Below, in pieces: positions 23,890-35,100 of a stretch of 64,000 bases of DNA. Made by a program: the position numbers and the translations under genes. Origin of the DNA: Gordionus sp. m RMFG-2023. Taxonomy: Eukaryota > Nematomorpha > Gordioida > Chordodea > Parachordodidae. The notes under the pieces were generated by a model. It saw nothing but the letters and a program-made list of their open reading frames with translations. It was not told where the DNA came from and did no database searches. How positions within the stretch are numbered: the first letter of the stretch is position 1; the number at the start of each line of letters is the position of its first letter. The stretch is from positions 53,382,002-53,446,001 of the forward strand of contig NC_088777.1 of the NCBI RefSeq assembly GCF_954871325.1, given 5' to 3'.

Positions 23890-25000
23890 TTTCGATGGAG
23901 AATATTTAATAACTTCCTCAGTTGTGATGATTGCAAACGTTTATAATCAATTTTTTTTAAATGTATTTAATCTAGAAAATGAAGGTTTTGAAGTGTATAA
24001 TTTTCCTAATAAAATATAAAAATGAAATATATTATTATTATTATAATGATCTCTAGAATTTATTTACCTCAAAGTATCTCCATAGTATCTTTATATATAC
24101 CTAAACACCCATTTTGGAAAATATAATCATTTTTTGACGATTTATTATAAAATTTGAAAATAAAAAAATATTTAGGAGGATATAGAATTATAAATTAGTT
24201 CGAAAAGCAAATGTATATGTTTTAGAAGGGTTATTTTTTGGTACTGTATATATTAATACAGTAAACGATTAGATCCTAACTATTAATTAACTTATATCTA
24301 TTCTGCATTTTGTGGTAGGGTGGCTAAGTGCCTGCTCAAATTAGAAGGGTATTAAAAAGATTGACATGAGTGTTTTTCTTTAATAAATCGACGAACCTGT
24401 TCTAACTGAAGTTACTATTGGTCAAAATTAATTCTACGAAATGTCTTGTTGTAACTAGTTTATTTTTGATTTTTTATTATTATGAATTTTTATCACAATA
24501 AACTATAAAATTTCATAATTGTGTTCCCGAAAAGGAACCGTCATTATATCTAAAAAAATTTATCTGAATTTTTTTTAACGTATATATAAAATTTTTTTTA
24601 GCTTCGTTTGTAAAAAAGTAGGATTTTTGAGGCCAAGATTTTTAGAAAAAACTTCTAGGCTACTCGCTAAAAATGGCCGTTTGAAAGTCATTAGTGAAGT
24701 AAATAGAAAGTCTCTTGATCTTTTTTGTTTCTGCTTGTGTTAGTGGATTGATATTGATGTTAGAGGGGAATATTGTAATCATATTCTTTCTTTTTATTAA
24801 ATCCTTACAATAAATTTTTCGTTTGTCACTACGATTTCAATTGGCTTAACTTGCACAGTTATTTTTGCCTTCTTACTCTTGATTGGCTAAGATGTTTAAT
24901 GAGGGTAAAATATATCACAAAAATATTATTTACAAGAAATTAATTAATTCAATCAATCATGAAAGGACATCTCGAATCGAAAAAAAAGGTGTAATATTTT
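23890..25000. other. intergenic, repeat-derived, no gene seen
   Basis: No coding unit is recognisable. Part of it (24750-24925, ending CTTGATTGGCTAAGATGTT) is shared with 34130-34265, so it is at least partly a dispersed repeat. Confidence 0.5.
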
Positions 25001-25014
25001 TAATTCTCCAATAA

Positions 25015-25190
25015 TTTTTATTAATGTTGTCAACTCACCTAATTTTGACCAATTCCAAAATGACTCTGTCAATTTTTATCCTAAAGAATTAGTTCCAATC
25101 CTAGAGGGTTTTAGTCTATTTTTAAAGGTAAGAGGCTTGGCTAAGCTTCTATTGGAATTGGATAAAGTTACGCGACACAACAACACTAAT
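25015..25190. repeat. dispersed repeat, inverted relative to 35795-35960
   Basis: Words such as GACCAATTCCAAAATGACTC, TCCTAAAGAATTAGTTCCAA and AAGTTACGCGACA reappear in reverse orientation at 35795-35960 in the same order. There is no coding content. Related words also occur in the arms near 52.7 and 56.5 kb. Confidence 0.55.
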
Positions 25191-25904
25191 TTCTATTGAA
25201 GAAGAGAGATAAAGGTCTTTATAGTTATAAAATAATATAACACTGTCAGACATTAGTATCAAATTTAAACTGATTTTTAAAACAATTTGAATAAACATAT
25301 ACTTTTATACCATTATTAGATGAATATTCTCAAAGTCTTTCCTGCCTGCTATAAACTATGATTTTATTTATTCGGTATCTTCCCATTGATCGAATTTGTT
25401 CTAAGGGTTCGTTTAAAGCAGAAAAAAAGTCTAATTTTGTTAAAAATAAAATTAAATGCAGGTAAAACACTGTGCCTTTTGAGTATAGTCAACAGAACAA
25501 TCTATTTATCTTTACATATACAATAACAATACTGTTGTAAATGTTATATTTAATTTGCATAAAGAATTCTTTTGGATTTTGTTGTAAATAGTAGATTCGT
25601 TAAATTTGTACTTTATATTTAATTTGCATAAAGAATTCTTTTGGATTTATTATTATAACGCGTGATAAAAATATTATATTTGAATAGTTATGAATATTAG
25701 TTATAAAGAAGATTGAAAAGAGTATAAAAAGGCCAATTTTTACCATACAAAAACATCATATATAATTATTAACTTTTTTGTATTTTTATTTTTATTAATC
25801 TTTTTTATTATTTTTACTTTTATAATTTTGTTAATTTGATAATGTTATAATTTTGAATAAAGGATTAAATTATGATTTTACGAACTTATTTTTTTTTAAA
25901 TCTT

Positions 25905-26042
25905 TAATCTTTAATCTTTAATCTTTAATTTTTAATTTTTAATTTTTAATTTTTAATTTTTAATTTTTAATTTTTAATTTTTAATTTTTAATTTTTAATT
26001 TTTAATTTTTAATTTTTAATTTTTAATTTTTAATTTTAATTT
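25905..26042. repeat. TTTTTAA minisatellite
   Basis: Four copies of CTTTAAT pass into about 16 copies of TTTTTAA. It marks the downstream edge of the gag-like region of the inner fossil element and may have grown by slippage after insertion. Confidence 0.9.
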
Positions 26043-26045
26043 ATA

Positions 26046-27139
26046 TTAATTTATTTTGATTATGTTATCTTTGTTCTTTGTAGAATCAACTTTCTCTTCA
26101 ATAATTTCTTCAATATTCATGTTGTAATCATTATTGTATTGTATTTGCTTTCTATTATTTTCGTCGCCACTTCTATAATTATTTGAGTTGTTATTATATT
26201 GTATTTGCTTTCTCTGAATATTATCATTACCTCTATAATTATTTGAGTTGTTGTTATATTGTATTTGCTTTCTCTGATACTTATCATTACCTCTATAATT
26301 ATCTGAGTTGTTGTAATAAGATTGGTAATTGTTGCGATTTCCGTCACCGTATTGGATTTGTTTTCTTTGATTATAATCATACCATGTATTATTTCTACCA
26401 AAATTCGATTGATTATTATTATTATAGCGATAATTGTTATAGTTATAATTGTTATAATTATCGTGGTATCGCGAATTATTATTACCATAATTGTATCTAA
26501 AATTATTATTGTAATTCCCATTTCTATATCTATTATCATAATTATTTCTAAAATTATTTCGAAAATTATTATCATTTCTACTGCAAAAATTTTTATCTTT
26601 ATCGGATTTTTTATCATTATTTATATAACTTATATCATTATCCTCAGACTTAATATTACTAGAGTCCAGTTTCACCCCTAATTCCAACATCTGATTCAAT
26701 GTAAGGTCAAAATTTTTGGAGAATTTATATTTTTATCGTTTAAAGTAGATGTCCGTAATTTCTCTTTTAATCTACTATCGTCCAAAAAATTACATTTCTT
26801 ATGAAGTTTCGATACTCTAATGTACCACAGCATAAAACTCTCTGATGAGTTTTGTTGAAGAAGATTAAATTTATTAATTAAAGTATTTAAATTTAGCGCT
26901 GGTAAAAGATAGTTTAACTTTTTAATCACAATTTTAAGATCTAAAATATCGGTATCAGAACAAATTGCCTTAATGTCATCAAAAACTTCGTCTGATAAAT
27001 TATTAAGCAAAGTATTAATTTTAATAGAGTCCGATAATGTACTGGTCGAAAAGTAATTTAATATTCTGTCTAAATAAATTTCAGTAAGAGGACCCACTAA
27101 CTTAGGGATCTTATGTGTAAATTCTTGTTTAATTTCCAT
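26046..27139 (-). pseudogene. gag-like region of the inner fossil element
   Basis: The upstream half (near 27139-26710) resembles the Ty3/Gypsy capsid domain: INTLLNNLSDEVFDDIKA, LINKFNLLQQNSSESF and RVSKLHKKCNFL follow the spacing of the retrotransposon gag family. The downstream half is extremely rich in Asn, Tyr and Arg and contains four imperfect copies of a unit around NNYRGND and RKQIQY, with no CCHC zinc knuckle visible. A basic, Asn-rich tail may have served as the nucleic-acid-binding part. The element is a broken fossil. Confidence 0.7.
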
Positions 27140-27215
27140 ATTTAATTAATAAGACACATAAATAAGCAATTATAACATTTATTATTTTATCAATTCAAAT
27201 TTTTGGTATAGCTAT

Positions 27216-27452
27216 TCATGTTTTGGTAAATATACAGATTAATTCAATGAAATCATTGTCACCATAAATGTAATGTTTCCCATTTAACAATTCGAAACAA
27301 TTAATCATATCTCTTAAGTTCATAAATTCAAACAACACGTCCTCCGTACCGTCTATCCTATAAAAGGTGACATCGGAATTATAGGTTAACTCAAACAAAA
27401 TATCGTATATGGAGATTTGATGGGGTACATTAATTAGTTTGAAGGCGAACAT
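27216..27452 (-). other. small open frame upstream of the gag-like region, RRM-like pattern
   Basis: The 78-residue open frame lies between the PBS-like site and the gag-like region. Its pattern FKLINVP, SIYDILFEL, VTFYRIDG, VLFEFMN, LRDMINCFELLNGKHYIYG, IELICIF resembles the strand-helix-strand-strand-helix-strand order of an RNA recognition motif. Aromatic RNP residues are only partly matched. It is treated as part of the fossil element. Confidence 0.35.
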
Positions 27453-27629
27453 AATTGATGAAAATAATTTTGAAATGACTTACCCTTTTTTTATCCATCT
27501 TATATAGAATTGTTTGTACCATTTTATAATTTTTTTTATTAACCATATTTACAAAGGAAAAAAAAAAAATTTTATTTTTAAAAAAATTTTCCATGAGGCG
27601 AGTTTCTTATGCCAACACTGGAGGCACCA

Positions 27630-27899
27630 TGTAAAATAACATGAATATGTGCCGGTGAATAATAAATAAGTTTTATTAACTTTATTAAATAAAAAATATA
27701 TTTTATTAACTAACTTTTTCATTTCATACTTCAATTATATACATTTTTTATAGGTCCAAATTAGAATATAAACGAAATATAAAAAAGTAAAATAATATAT
27801 AAAAAAGTAAGGTTACGCCGTTTATAAAATTAGATTATAACAAAATAATAAAAGTTCAAATGCAAAAAACAAAAAATAAGATAAAGGAATAACGCAACA
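27630..27899 (-). repeat. LTR-like block of the inner element
   Basis: On the minus strand it begins TGTTGCG, contains CTATAAAAAATG (TATA-like) and AATAAA (signal-like), and ends GTTATTTTACA directly before the PBS-like sequence. These are the expected LTR parts. No second copy exists in the window, so the call rests on order and ends only. Confidence 0.5.
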
Positions 27900-28002
27900 T
27901 CTTATTATTTAATAAAGATTTAGTATCATTTTAGTTTTAACCTTTCTTTATTTGACAACGGTTCTAATCTCCCAATCCTTAAAAAACATCACATTGTGAC
28001 AA

Positions 28003-30140
28003 TGGTGTTGGAGAGAGGAGGCGACAGGGCAATTACGACTTTCAGTCTAATGCAAATCAAGATATACGGTGGGACAACAAGGAGATGTGTCAAACTGTAT
28101 TCTAATAATAAAAAAAAAAATTTCAGAAGAACGTAAGAAAAATATGTAAATAAAAGTGAAAAGGAAAAATTATTTTGTTAAGATTATGTTTATGTAGAAT
28201 ATAAAATCTAAAATTAAAAACAAAGAATTATATAGGTAACATTCATAGTAGATATGATATAAAGAAGTTTGTGTTTAGTTATTTAAAGGTGATAATTAGG
28301 AATTTTATATTTAGAAGTTACTGGTAAACTAAAACCATTTGAATTTTGAAACTAATAGAGACAATGATATTTTGGATTTTAGAATTATTATCAATTGATC
28401 ACTAGAAATAACTATGACAAAAAAATAGAAACATAAATTGCGAAAGTTAATATTTAACTAATAGTTTGCTAAGATATAATAATTAAAAAATTCGGTGAAT
28501 AAGATTAGAATGTAACTTTATTGTTAGGAAATAGTTGATTAAATTCTTATTGAAGATTTACGTTTAACTTTTATTTTAAGGGCTGCGAGAGATAAAACAG
28601 CCTCAAGGATTAATGTGAATGTAGTATATTAGGTTGTAGATTAACCAAAAATTTTCATAAAGAGAAACGGCTTTCGTCATTAGAAAATTTATGCCGCAAT
28701 CGAGCTCAATTAGAGATCGGATTTTTATTTTTTTGAATCATAAATAAGATTTGAGATCAATTATGCAACATTATTCTAATAATAATAGAAAGAAAAACAT
28801 GCTTTAGAAATATACATATCAGTTTTCAACAACGGTTGTTTGAAAAATTATAATGATTAGATTTCATAAGTTCTTCAAAGACGTGGGGTGAAAACCATAG
28901 TGTATAGAGTTAATAGGTTGTTCATAAACGTGAGTATGAAAACTTTTATGATTAAATGTTGATTTCTCGACAACGTATGTATGAAAAGAGATTTATATAT
29001 TTCAGCAGTTTATTTTTAAAGACTTGAGTAAAAGAAAGATTTTAATATATATTGTAGAATAGGATTTTTAGATATAAATTTAGTATAGACAGGTCTGAGA
29101 AGATGAGGATCAATAGCTAAAAGATGAGTACAAGTAAATTTTTCAATGAAAATATGGGTCTAGGCTTCATTAAGGGGAAAGGGGTGATAGAATGTGATAT
29201 ATTTTTATAATTTATTATATATATTTTTGTTACGTATTATAAATGTAAGATTTAGTATAATTTACGCCATTTATTAAAGGCAGAATTAGATTAGAGGAGA
29301 TAAATGTAGACATTAGGATGAAGTTGGTATATTTATATATTTTATTAGTATATTTGTATTAGGTAGTTTATATTTGAGAATAAATATAAAAAAGTGATAA
29401 AATATTTCAGAAGTTATTTAAATAGATTATTTTAGGTAGAAGTAGATAAGATGTGATTACCTGAAAACTTAAGATAAAGTCGATATCTCAGCAAGGGCAA
29501 ACTGTCGGAGAAGACCCGGAAGTCTAAAAGATAGATACGATTACAAGAATTGGAGGCAACAACCAATCAATTACAAGAGAAAATGGAAAACAAGAGAATT
29601 GATAGAAAGTAGGGTCAAGACGTTGCTGCAATCGTTAATCGCTGACCACTTTAGTCTAAGATACGGAAATCGACAATCATAGGAACAAGAATTCGTGAAA
29701 ACAATCGTTTAACGCAGACCAATCAATTGTTTATCGAGATAAAGAGCTAATCGTGGATTACAAGAGAATGATAGAAAACAAGCTACGATAAATTGTAAAA
29801 AAATTAAGACAGACTAGCAAAAAACAAGAGATGAAAAAGAAACTGGATGTCATCGATAATCGTTCATCAATCGTGGATAGTGGAAAACAGGCGTATATCA
29901 AGTTCGTCAGTGGCCTACAAAGATAAAGAGCTGATCGTTTCACAGGGTGACAAGCGACAGAAGATGGAATTCAAAAATTTCAAGCGACAATCGGATACAA
30001 ACGGTCGTTCGAAACTAAGAATACTAGACAAGGGTCAGCCTTCGTTAGAACTTAGAAGAAGCAAAGATTAAGAAGAATAAGTCGAGATCGAAAGAAGATT
30101 GATTATTCGCAGAATGTTGGGTCTAATTTAACTAGAGAGG
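28003..30140 (+). other. internal region of the outer fossil element
   Basis: It starts with the PBS-like site and ends with the purine tract ACTAGAGAGG. The last 700 bases are richer in G and C and read as decayed sequence with repeated CAAGAGA and TCGATAATCG words; no protein family is recognised. It is either very decayed or originally without genes, as in non-autonomous LTR elements. Confidence 0.5.
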
Positions 30141-30609
30141 TGTTGTAAATGTTATATTTAATTTGCATAAAGAATTCTTTTGGATTTTGTTGTAAATAGT
30201 AGATTCGTTAAATTTGTACTTTATATTTAATTTGCATAAAGAATTCTTTTGGATTTATTATTATAACGCGTGATAAAAATATTATATTTGAATAGTTATG
30301 AATATTAGTTATAAAGAAGATTGAAAAGAGTATAAAAAGGCCAATTTTTACCATACAAAAAGATCTTTTATAATTATTAACTTTTTTGTATTTTATTTTT
30401 ATTTTTATTTTTATTTGTATTTTTATTTTTTTATTATTTTTACCTTTATAAATTTGTTAATTTGATAATGTTATAATTTTGAATAAAGAATTAAATTGAT
30501 TTCGTGGTTCCTAATTATTATTAATTTCTTTTATATATATATATATATATTTGTTTTCTATTTTTATTTTTAGGTTCTGATTTCCAATGTCAAATTTCAC
30601 ATTGTGACA
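30141..30609 (+). repeat. right LTR of the outer element
   Basis: This is 469 bases, from TGTTGTAAATG to TTGTGACA. It contains a doubled ATTTAATTTGCATAAAG block, a TATAAAAAGG box and a GAATAAAGAATTAA signal, all also present in the left LTR. It is followed by the target duplication AATAC. Confidence 0.8.
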
Positions 30610-30614
30610 AATAC

Positions 30615-32150
30615 CATTCAATTAATCATCCTTATCCCTTCTTCGATGGTGTGTGTGTGTTCAATGGTAAAAAAAAACAAATTTCCGTTCATTCGTTTCT
30701 TAATAATTAAACATATTTTTATCTTAAGCTAATGATAAATGAACTCATTAAAAAAATTGATGGTTTGTCAGCTGTCTCGTCAAATCATAAATGTGGCATT
30801 CCGCAACGCTAAACAATAGCAATACCAGTTTAAAAAAAACCGTCACGTTTTATAATCTTAATAAGTATATCCATTTTCGAAAAAAAAAGATTGTCGAGTC
30901 TCTTGGGTCATTATTTGTCAAATTTTAATATTCTTAAATTCTAGATTAAGTTGAATTATACTCTTTTAATAAAATAAAAAGTTTCATAAAATAAGGGTGA
31001 CAGACAAGTTTTGGATTTATACAGATTTGAATTAGAGATTTTTTTTTTGTTTTTCTTGAAACTCAATTTACTGAATAGCTCTCCGGAACAACATTAATTA
31101 AATAATGCCTGGCGCAGCATTCTTCGACAGTAATTCGTTTCATATTATAAATCGTATTTGTCAGGACTATAGAGATGTGGGGGGGGGGCTCCTTTATAAA
31201 TTAGAACCGGCATTAACCGTTCAACCGAACTCGTCGGGTAAGTCGAACACGGATAGACAATTTCTCGGAATTGGTCGGATGGACCTGACTCGTAAACTGG
31301 ACAAAATTTCAAATTATTTCGTTTTACAAATGTTTCCATACGAATACTATTTTTAAAGAATAATAATAAATTTAAATTCATTATCTTTGAAAGCTCATAA
31401 AATTTTTCCGATTTCTTTGAAATACCGTATATTACAGTTCAATATAAAAATACTGTTAGAACTTCGATTTTCTAAGTAAAATTTTGTTGGATTGAGTCGA
31501 ATTTGGAAAAAAAATCTAATATTAAATAAATATTAGAAACCATAATCTATCTTTTACTCTATCTTATAGCCTTCAGAGATAAACAACAATTAAAATATTA
31601 TTATCTTATATAGATATAGTGTAGTAAGTATTCTTGGCCAATAATTACAAAGATCGGTAAAAAGGATATATCTTTGGCTGATAAAATATTATAGGGTAAC
31701 CATATTTACCCACAAATGTAGAGGATAGTTTATCATGTTTAGATTTATGACTGAATTAGAGGTTTTAATATTATAAAATTCCTTCACTATAAAGATATTC
31801 ATACGTTTTGCCATAGGAATTATTTATAAATCACCAAGATGGTATCTTCAATTTCAAAGATTTATGGTTGGTTCATTGACGTCTAGGTTAAAATCAATAT
31901 TAATATATCGGCATATGGTTCATTCAGCCGTTAAGAATATTTGAGAGAAAGCAAAGGTCTAATTACATGGACAAAACATATTTATTATAGTTAAAATTAC
32001 TTAAATACATGTTATTGAAAACTGAATTAGGAATATAGGAATAGTTTTATTGAATAAATTGAATATTAAGGCACTAAAATTTAAAGATTATTTTTTTTAA
32101 AAAAAGAATTTTGGTATAAATCAAGTATTTCTTCTCTTTGTGATAAAAAA
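30615..32150. other. intergenic, no supportable gene
   Basis: A slightly GC-richer patch at 31.1-31.3 kb has an 83-residue plus-strand frame and a 78-residue minus-strand frame, neither with a recognised motif. The rest is AT-rich with no exon of the local family. Confidence 0.5.
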
Positions 32151-32160
32151 AAATAAATCT

Positions 32161-35100
32161 TTAGGAATCTTTGACGCATTTTCCCATCAAGGACGGATGC
32201 CTGCGATGGCACTTCAATCCCTTTTTGCAATTGCCTTGCATATGTTCCTCACTGCACGGTTCTCCTTCCTCCTAGTAAACGACAATAAAAACATCAAATG
32301 AATCAAAATTATCATCCATACAAATCAATTAAATGTGATTTTTCCAATAAACATTAAAAAAAAACAAGAAAGGGAATTTATTATAAATCCTCTTTATAAG
32401 TCCACTATTGCTTTTAAAGATTTTATAGGGGATGGGTGTGAGGGGGGGGTGGTCTGAGTGGGAATTTTTTTACTGTAAGTTCTACGGAAGTTATATTAGA
32501 TCTTCTCCTATCTGAAAAAATTTAGCAGAATTACACTAAAATATAATACGAAGAGGGGAATTCGCTCTTCCCTCTTTCCATTTAACTCTCATGCGCGCAT
32601 CGCGTTGATAGCTCTTATAATTTGGGGCGTTGTTCAAATTTAAATGAAGGGGTAGGAGGGAGCTAGAGTTTGAACTTCCCGCCTCCGCTTATTAATTCAG
32701 GCTTTTTCTTACGAATTTTATATTGTTGGCTTAGAGTTTTAAAAAAACAATTGAAAATAACCCTTGGGTATTCCGTCATGCATATCCCTTTTGATTGGAG
32801 AGGGTCCTCTGTGTTATTTAGTATACAGAGTAATCCGCTAGAACATTGGCTCAACGGTAGATACGGCCCCAAACACAATTCGCCTTTCACCTAAAGGATA
32901 TTCAACGATGAAATAAGAATAATCATATGTAAACAAAAAATCATCCATCTACATTCTACATACGATGTTCAAGAATTAAATGCGGTTTATTTAATTCAAG
33001 ATACTTTGGCGCAAACATAGCAGCACCCACATTGGTCCAAAGCTAGGTCGCCTTTGCAATCCGTGGGCGGAGTCCATATGCATTTACGCGTTAAATTCCT
33101 ACAAGGACAATAGGAATCAAAACCATCCGCGACAAATCTTATATATTGAATATTTTTTGTTTATGAAGTTTTTTTTTAAGTATTTTTTTAAGTAAAGATA
33201 TTAGGTCAGTATCGGATCCCTGAAAAAAATTGGAGCTCAGCGGGGACCCTAAGGATTTGACCCTTTGCAAGTTTCCCGAGATAATATCGATTACGAAAGC
33301 GGAATATTAATTAATATCGGAGAGGGATTTTTACAAAAATTATATTCACAAATGACCAATATTTTGGCCAAAAAAAAAATTATTACACATAAACCTTGAA
33401 ATTTAGTCAAGAGATGGTCAAACCTTTCTTCCCCGTTCCAATCAATACGCATTTTTTTAAAAGTCGGTTTAAATTAAGATCCCTGGATAACACTTAATCA
33501 CGAAGGAGGAATTTCTTCAATTCTACAAGACTGAATCCACCGAAGGATCAGAGAATAATCAGGTGGTTGATTTTTTCAAAAAAAATATTTATATTCCCAA
33601 ATAATAATATATGATCGTGAAGTAATTTATTTTTAAGTATTGAAAATGAATTTATTTTTTGAAATCTCTCTCAACTTTTAATAGTTTTCGAGAGAGAGAG
33701 AAAAAAAAAGGATTTAAATAGATGTTGGAACGGGGAGAAGAACTAAATGATTATTTTATTGAACTTCCTCCTAGCATCGTTCCAGCATCTTCGAAGCTTT
33801 AGTTCAAAGGAGTGTTCTAAACCTATGGAAGATGATTGATTCTTTCAAAATTGACCAAAATGACATTAAAACCAACAAGAACAACATAAGCCTAATGACC
33901 ATATGAGAATGATCTTCAATTTGTTAGTATACTCTTTTTTTTTTGTAATTTTATATGGATTTTCAAATTTAATTATTTTTCACATATTATCAATTACGAT
34001 AGTTATATAGCTAAAATAATTATAAAGATTCAGGTTGTGTACCATAAATCCCCTAAACCGATAAGCCCCTTTGGGCCGACTAGGCCTGGTCTCCCCCATT
34101 TGTATTAAAGTTTTTCTGATATGTCCTCATGAGCTATATGTTATAATCAAATTCTTTCTTCTTATAAATCCTTAAATGATCTTTCGGCTGTCTCCGTGAT
34201 TTCGAACACGTGATTTTTTAACTTCTTACTCCTTGATTGGCTAAGATGTTAAATAAGGTATTAAATGTATTCCATGATAATAACGACGTAGCCGGCAAAA
34301 AATATATCGCATGACATCTTTAATATAAAAAAAAAAGTTTTTCGATTGAAGAGATCAAGTTCTTTAGATAGAAAATAATATGTAAGACAATGGTTTAATA
34401 TGAGCCGATTTTAAAACAATCAAAAATACTTTTATAGGCGGATACGCAGCGGAGGGAGGAAGCGGGAAAACAAATTCCCGCCCATCGCTACAATAACAAC
34501 CTATTCAAATATCAAGATGATTAATCTCAAGTCTTTCGTGGCTATATTTATTTTCAGGTCTGGTTAACCCTCCTTCCAGAAAAATAGGTTCGGTTTTGGG
34601 TTATAGAAATGAATGTTGATACATTGAATAATTTATAATTTAATGATTTATGTGTTCCCCATCAAATTACATAAGCTATAGCAACCTCTTTCCTGATCTA
34701 TAGTTAATAGGAACGTCATTTTTTTCCAAAATGTCAATTATCTTTTAATTCTATTTTCCCAATTTACCGGTCAATTGACCGAATTTGATTGGTCAATTGA
34801 CCGTCTCGTCCAACCCTGATTTGGGTAAATAATATAGAAAATTAATCGCTTAGAAAATCGTAGTAAATTTTTATCAATGCGCGTATTTAAAGTGCGCGAA
34901 TATATGTTAGGACCAATCACGCCCGTTTATACTGTTTACAAAAATACGCGAAAATAAAAAATTGCGAGAGCATGCGCATTTTAAATTTGCTAGCGAACAT
35001 ACGCGTATAAAATGTTGTTAAACGACTCGATCTGATCCAAATATTAAACGGCTAACTCAATATTTTAGCCGGAAAAATAGACCTAAGGCACGATACTTAG

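Larger units (their letters stand above)
25880..27899 (-). mobile_element. inner Ty3/Gypsy-like fossil element inside the outer left LTR
   Basis: On the minus strand it opens with an LTR-like block (27899 down to 27630), then a PBS-like TGGTGCCTCCAGTGTTGGC (27629-27611), a small open frame, and a gag-like region down to 26046. A minisatellite follows (25905-26040). No pol and no second LTR are present, so the copy is broken and incomplete; its left end is not defined. It must be younger than the outer element it interrupts. Confidence 0.6.
25533..28001 (+). repeat. left LTR of the outer element, interrupted
   Basis: The first about 340 bases (25533-25873) match 30141-30496, with a TATAAAAAGG box and an AATAAA signal in the same order. 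The last about 100 bases, ending ACATTGTGACA at 28001, match the end of the right LTR. Between them lies about 2.0 kb belonging to a second, minus-strand fossil element and an AT-rich minisatellite. The uninterrupted LTR would be about 470 bases, as on the right. Confidence 0.7.
25533..30609 (+). mobile_element. fossil LTR retrotransposon, nested by a second element
   Basis: Two direct repeats bound the element. The right LTR is 30141-30609. The left LTR starts at 25533 and ends at 28001, interrupted by an insert. The outer ends are TGTTGTAAATG and CACATTGTGACA, flanked by the 5-base target duplication AATAC (25528-25532 and 30610-30614). The PBS-like TGGTGTTGGAGAGAGG starts at 28003, and a purine-rich tract (30131-30140) precedes the right LTR, so the element reads on the plus strand. 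The internal part (about 2.1 kb) carries no recognisable gag or pol and is broken or non-autonomous. The LTR copies are clearly diverged, implying an old insertion. Confidence 0.8.

Noticed and set aside
26117-26681. Ile-rich and Tyr-rich open frames overlapping the gag-like region in other frames and on the plus strand
   Set aside because: They are shadows of the Asn-rich, codon-repetitive stretch of the inner fossil element.
31105-31381. Overlapping 83- and 78-residue frames in a GC-richer patch
   Set aside because: There are no motifs and no duplicated or conserved partner. It may be a transposon fragment but cannot be supported.
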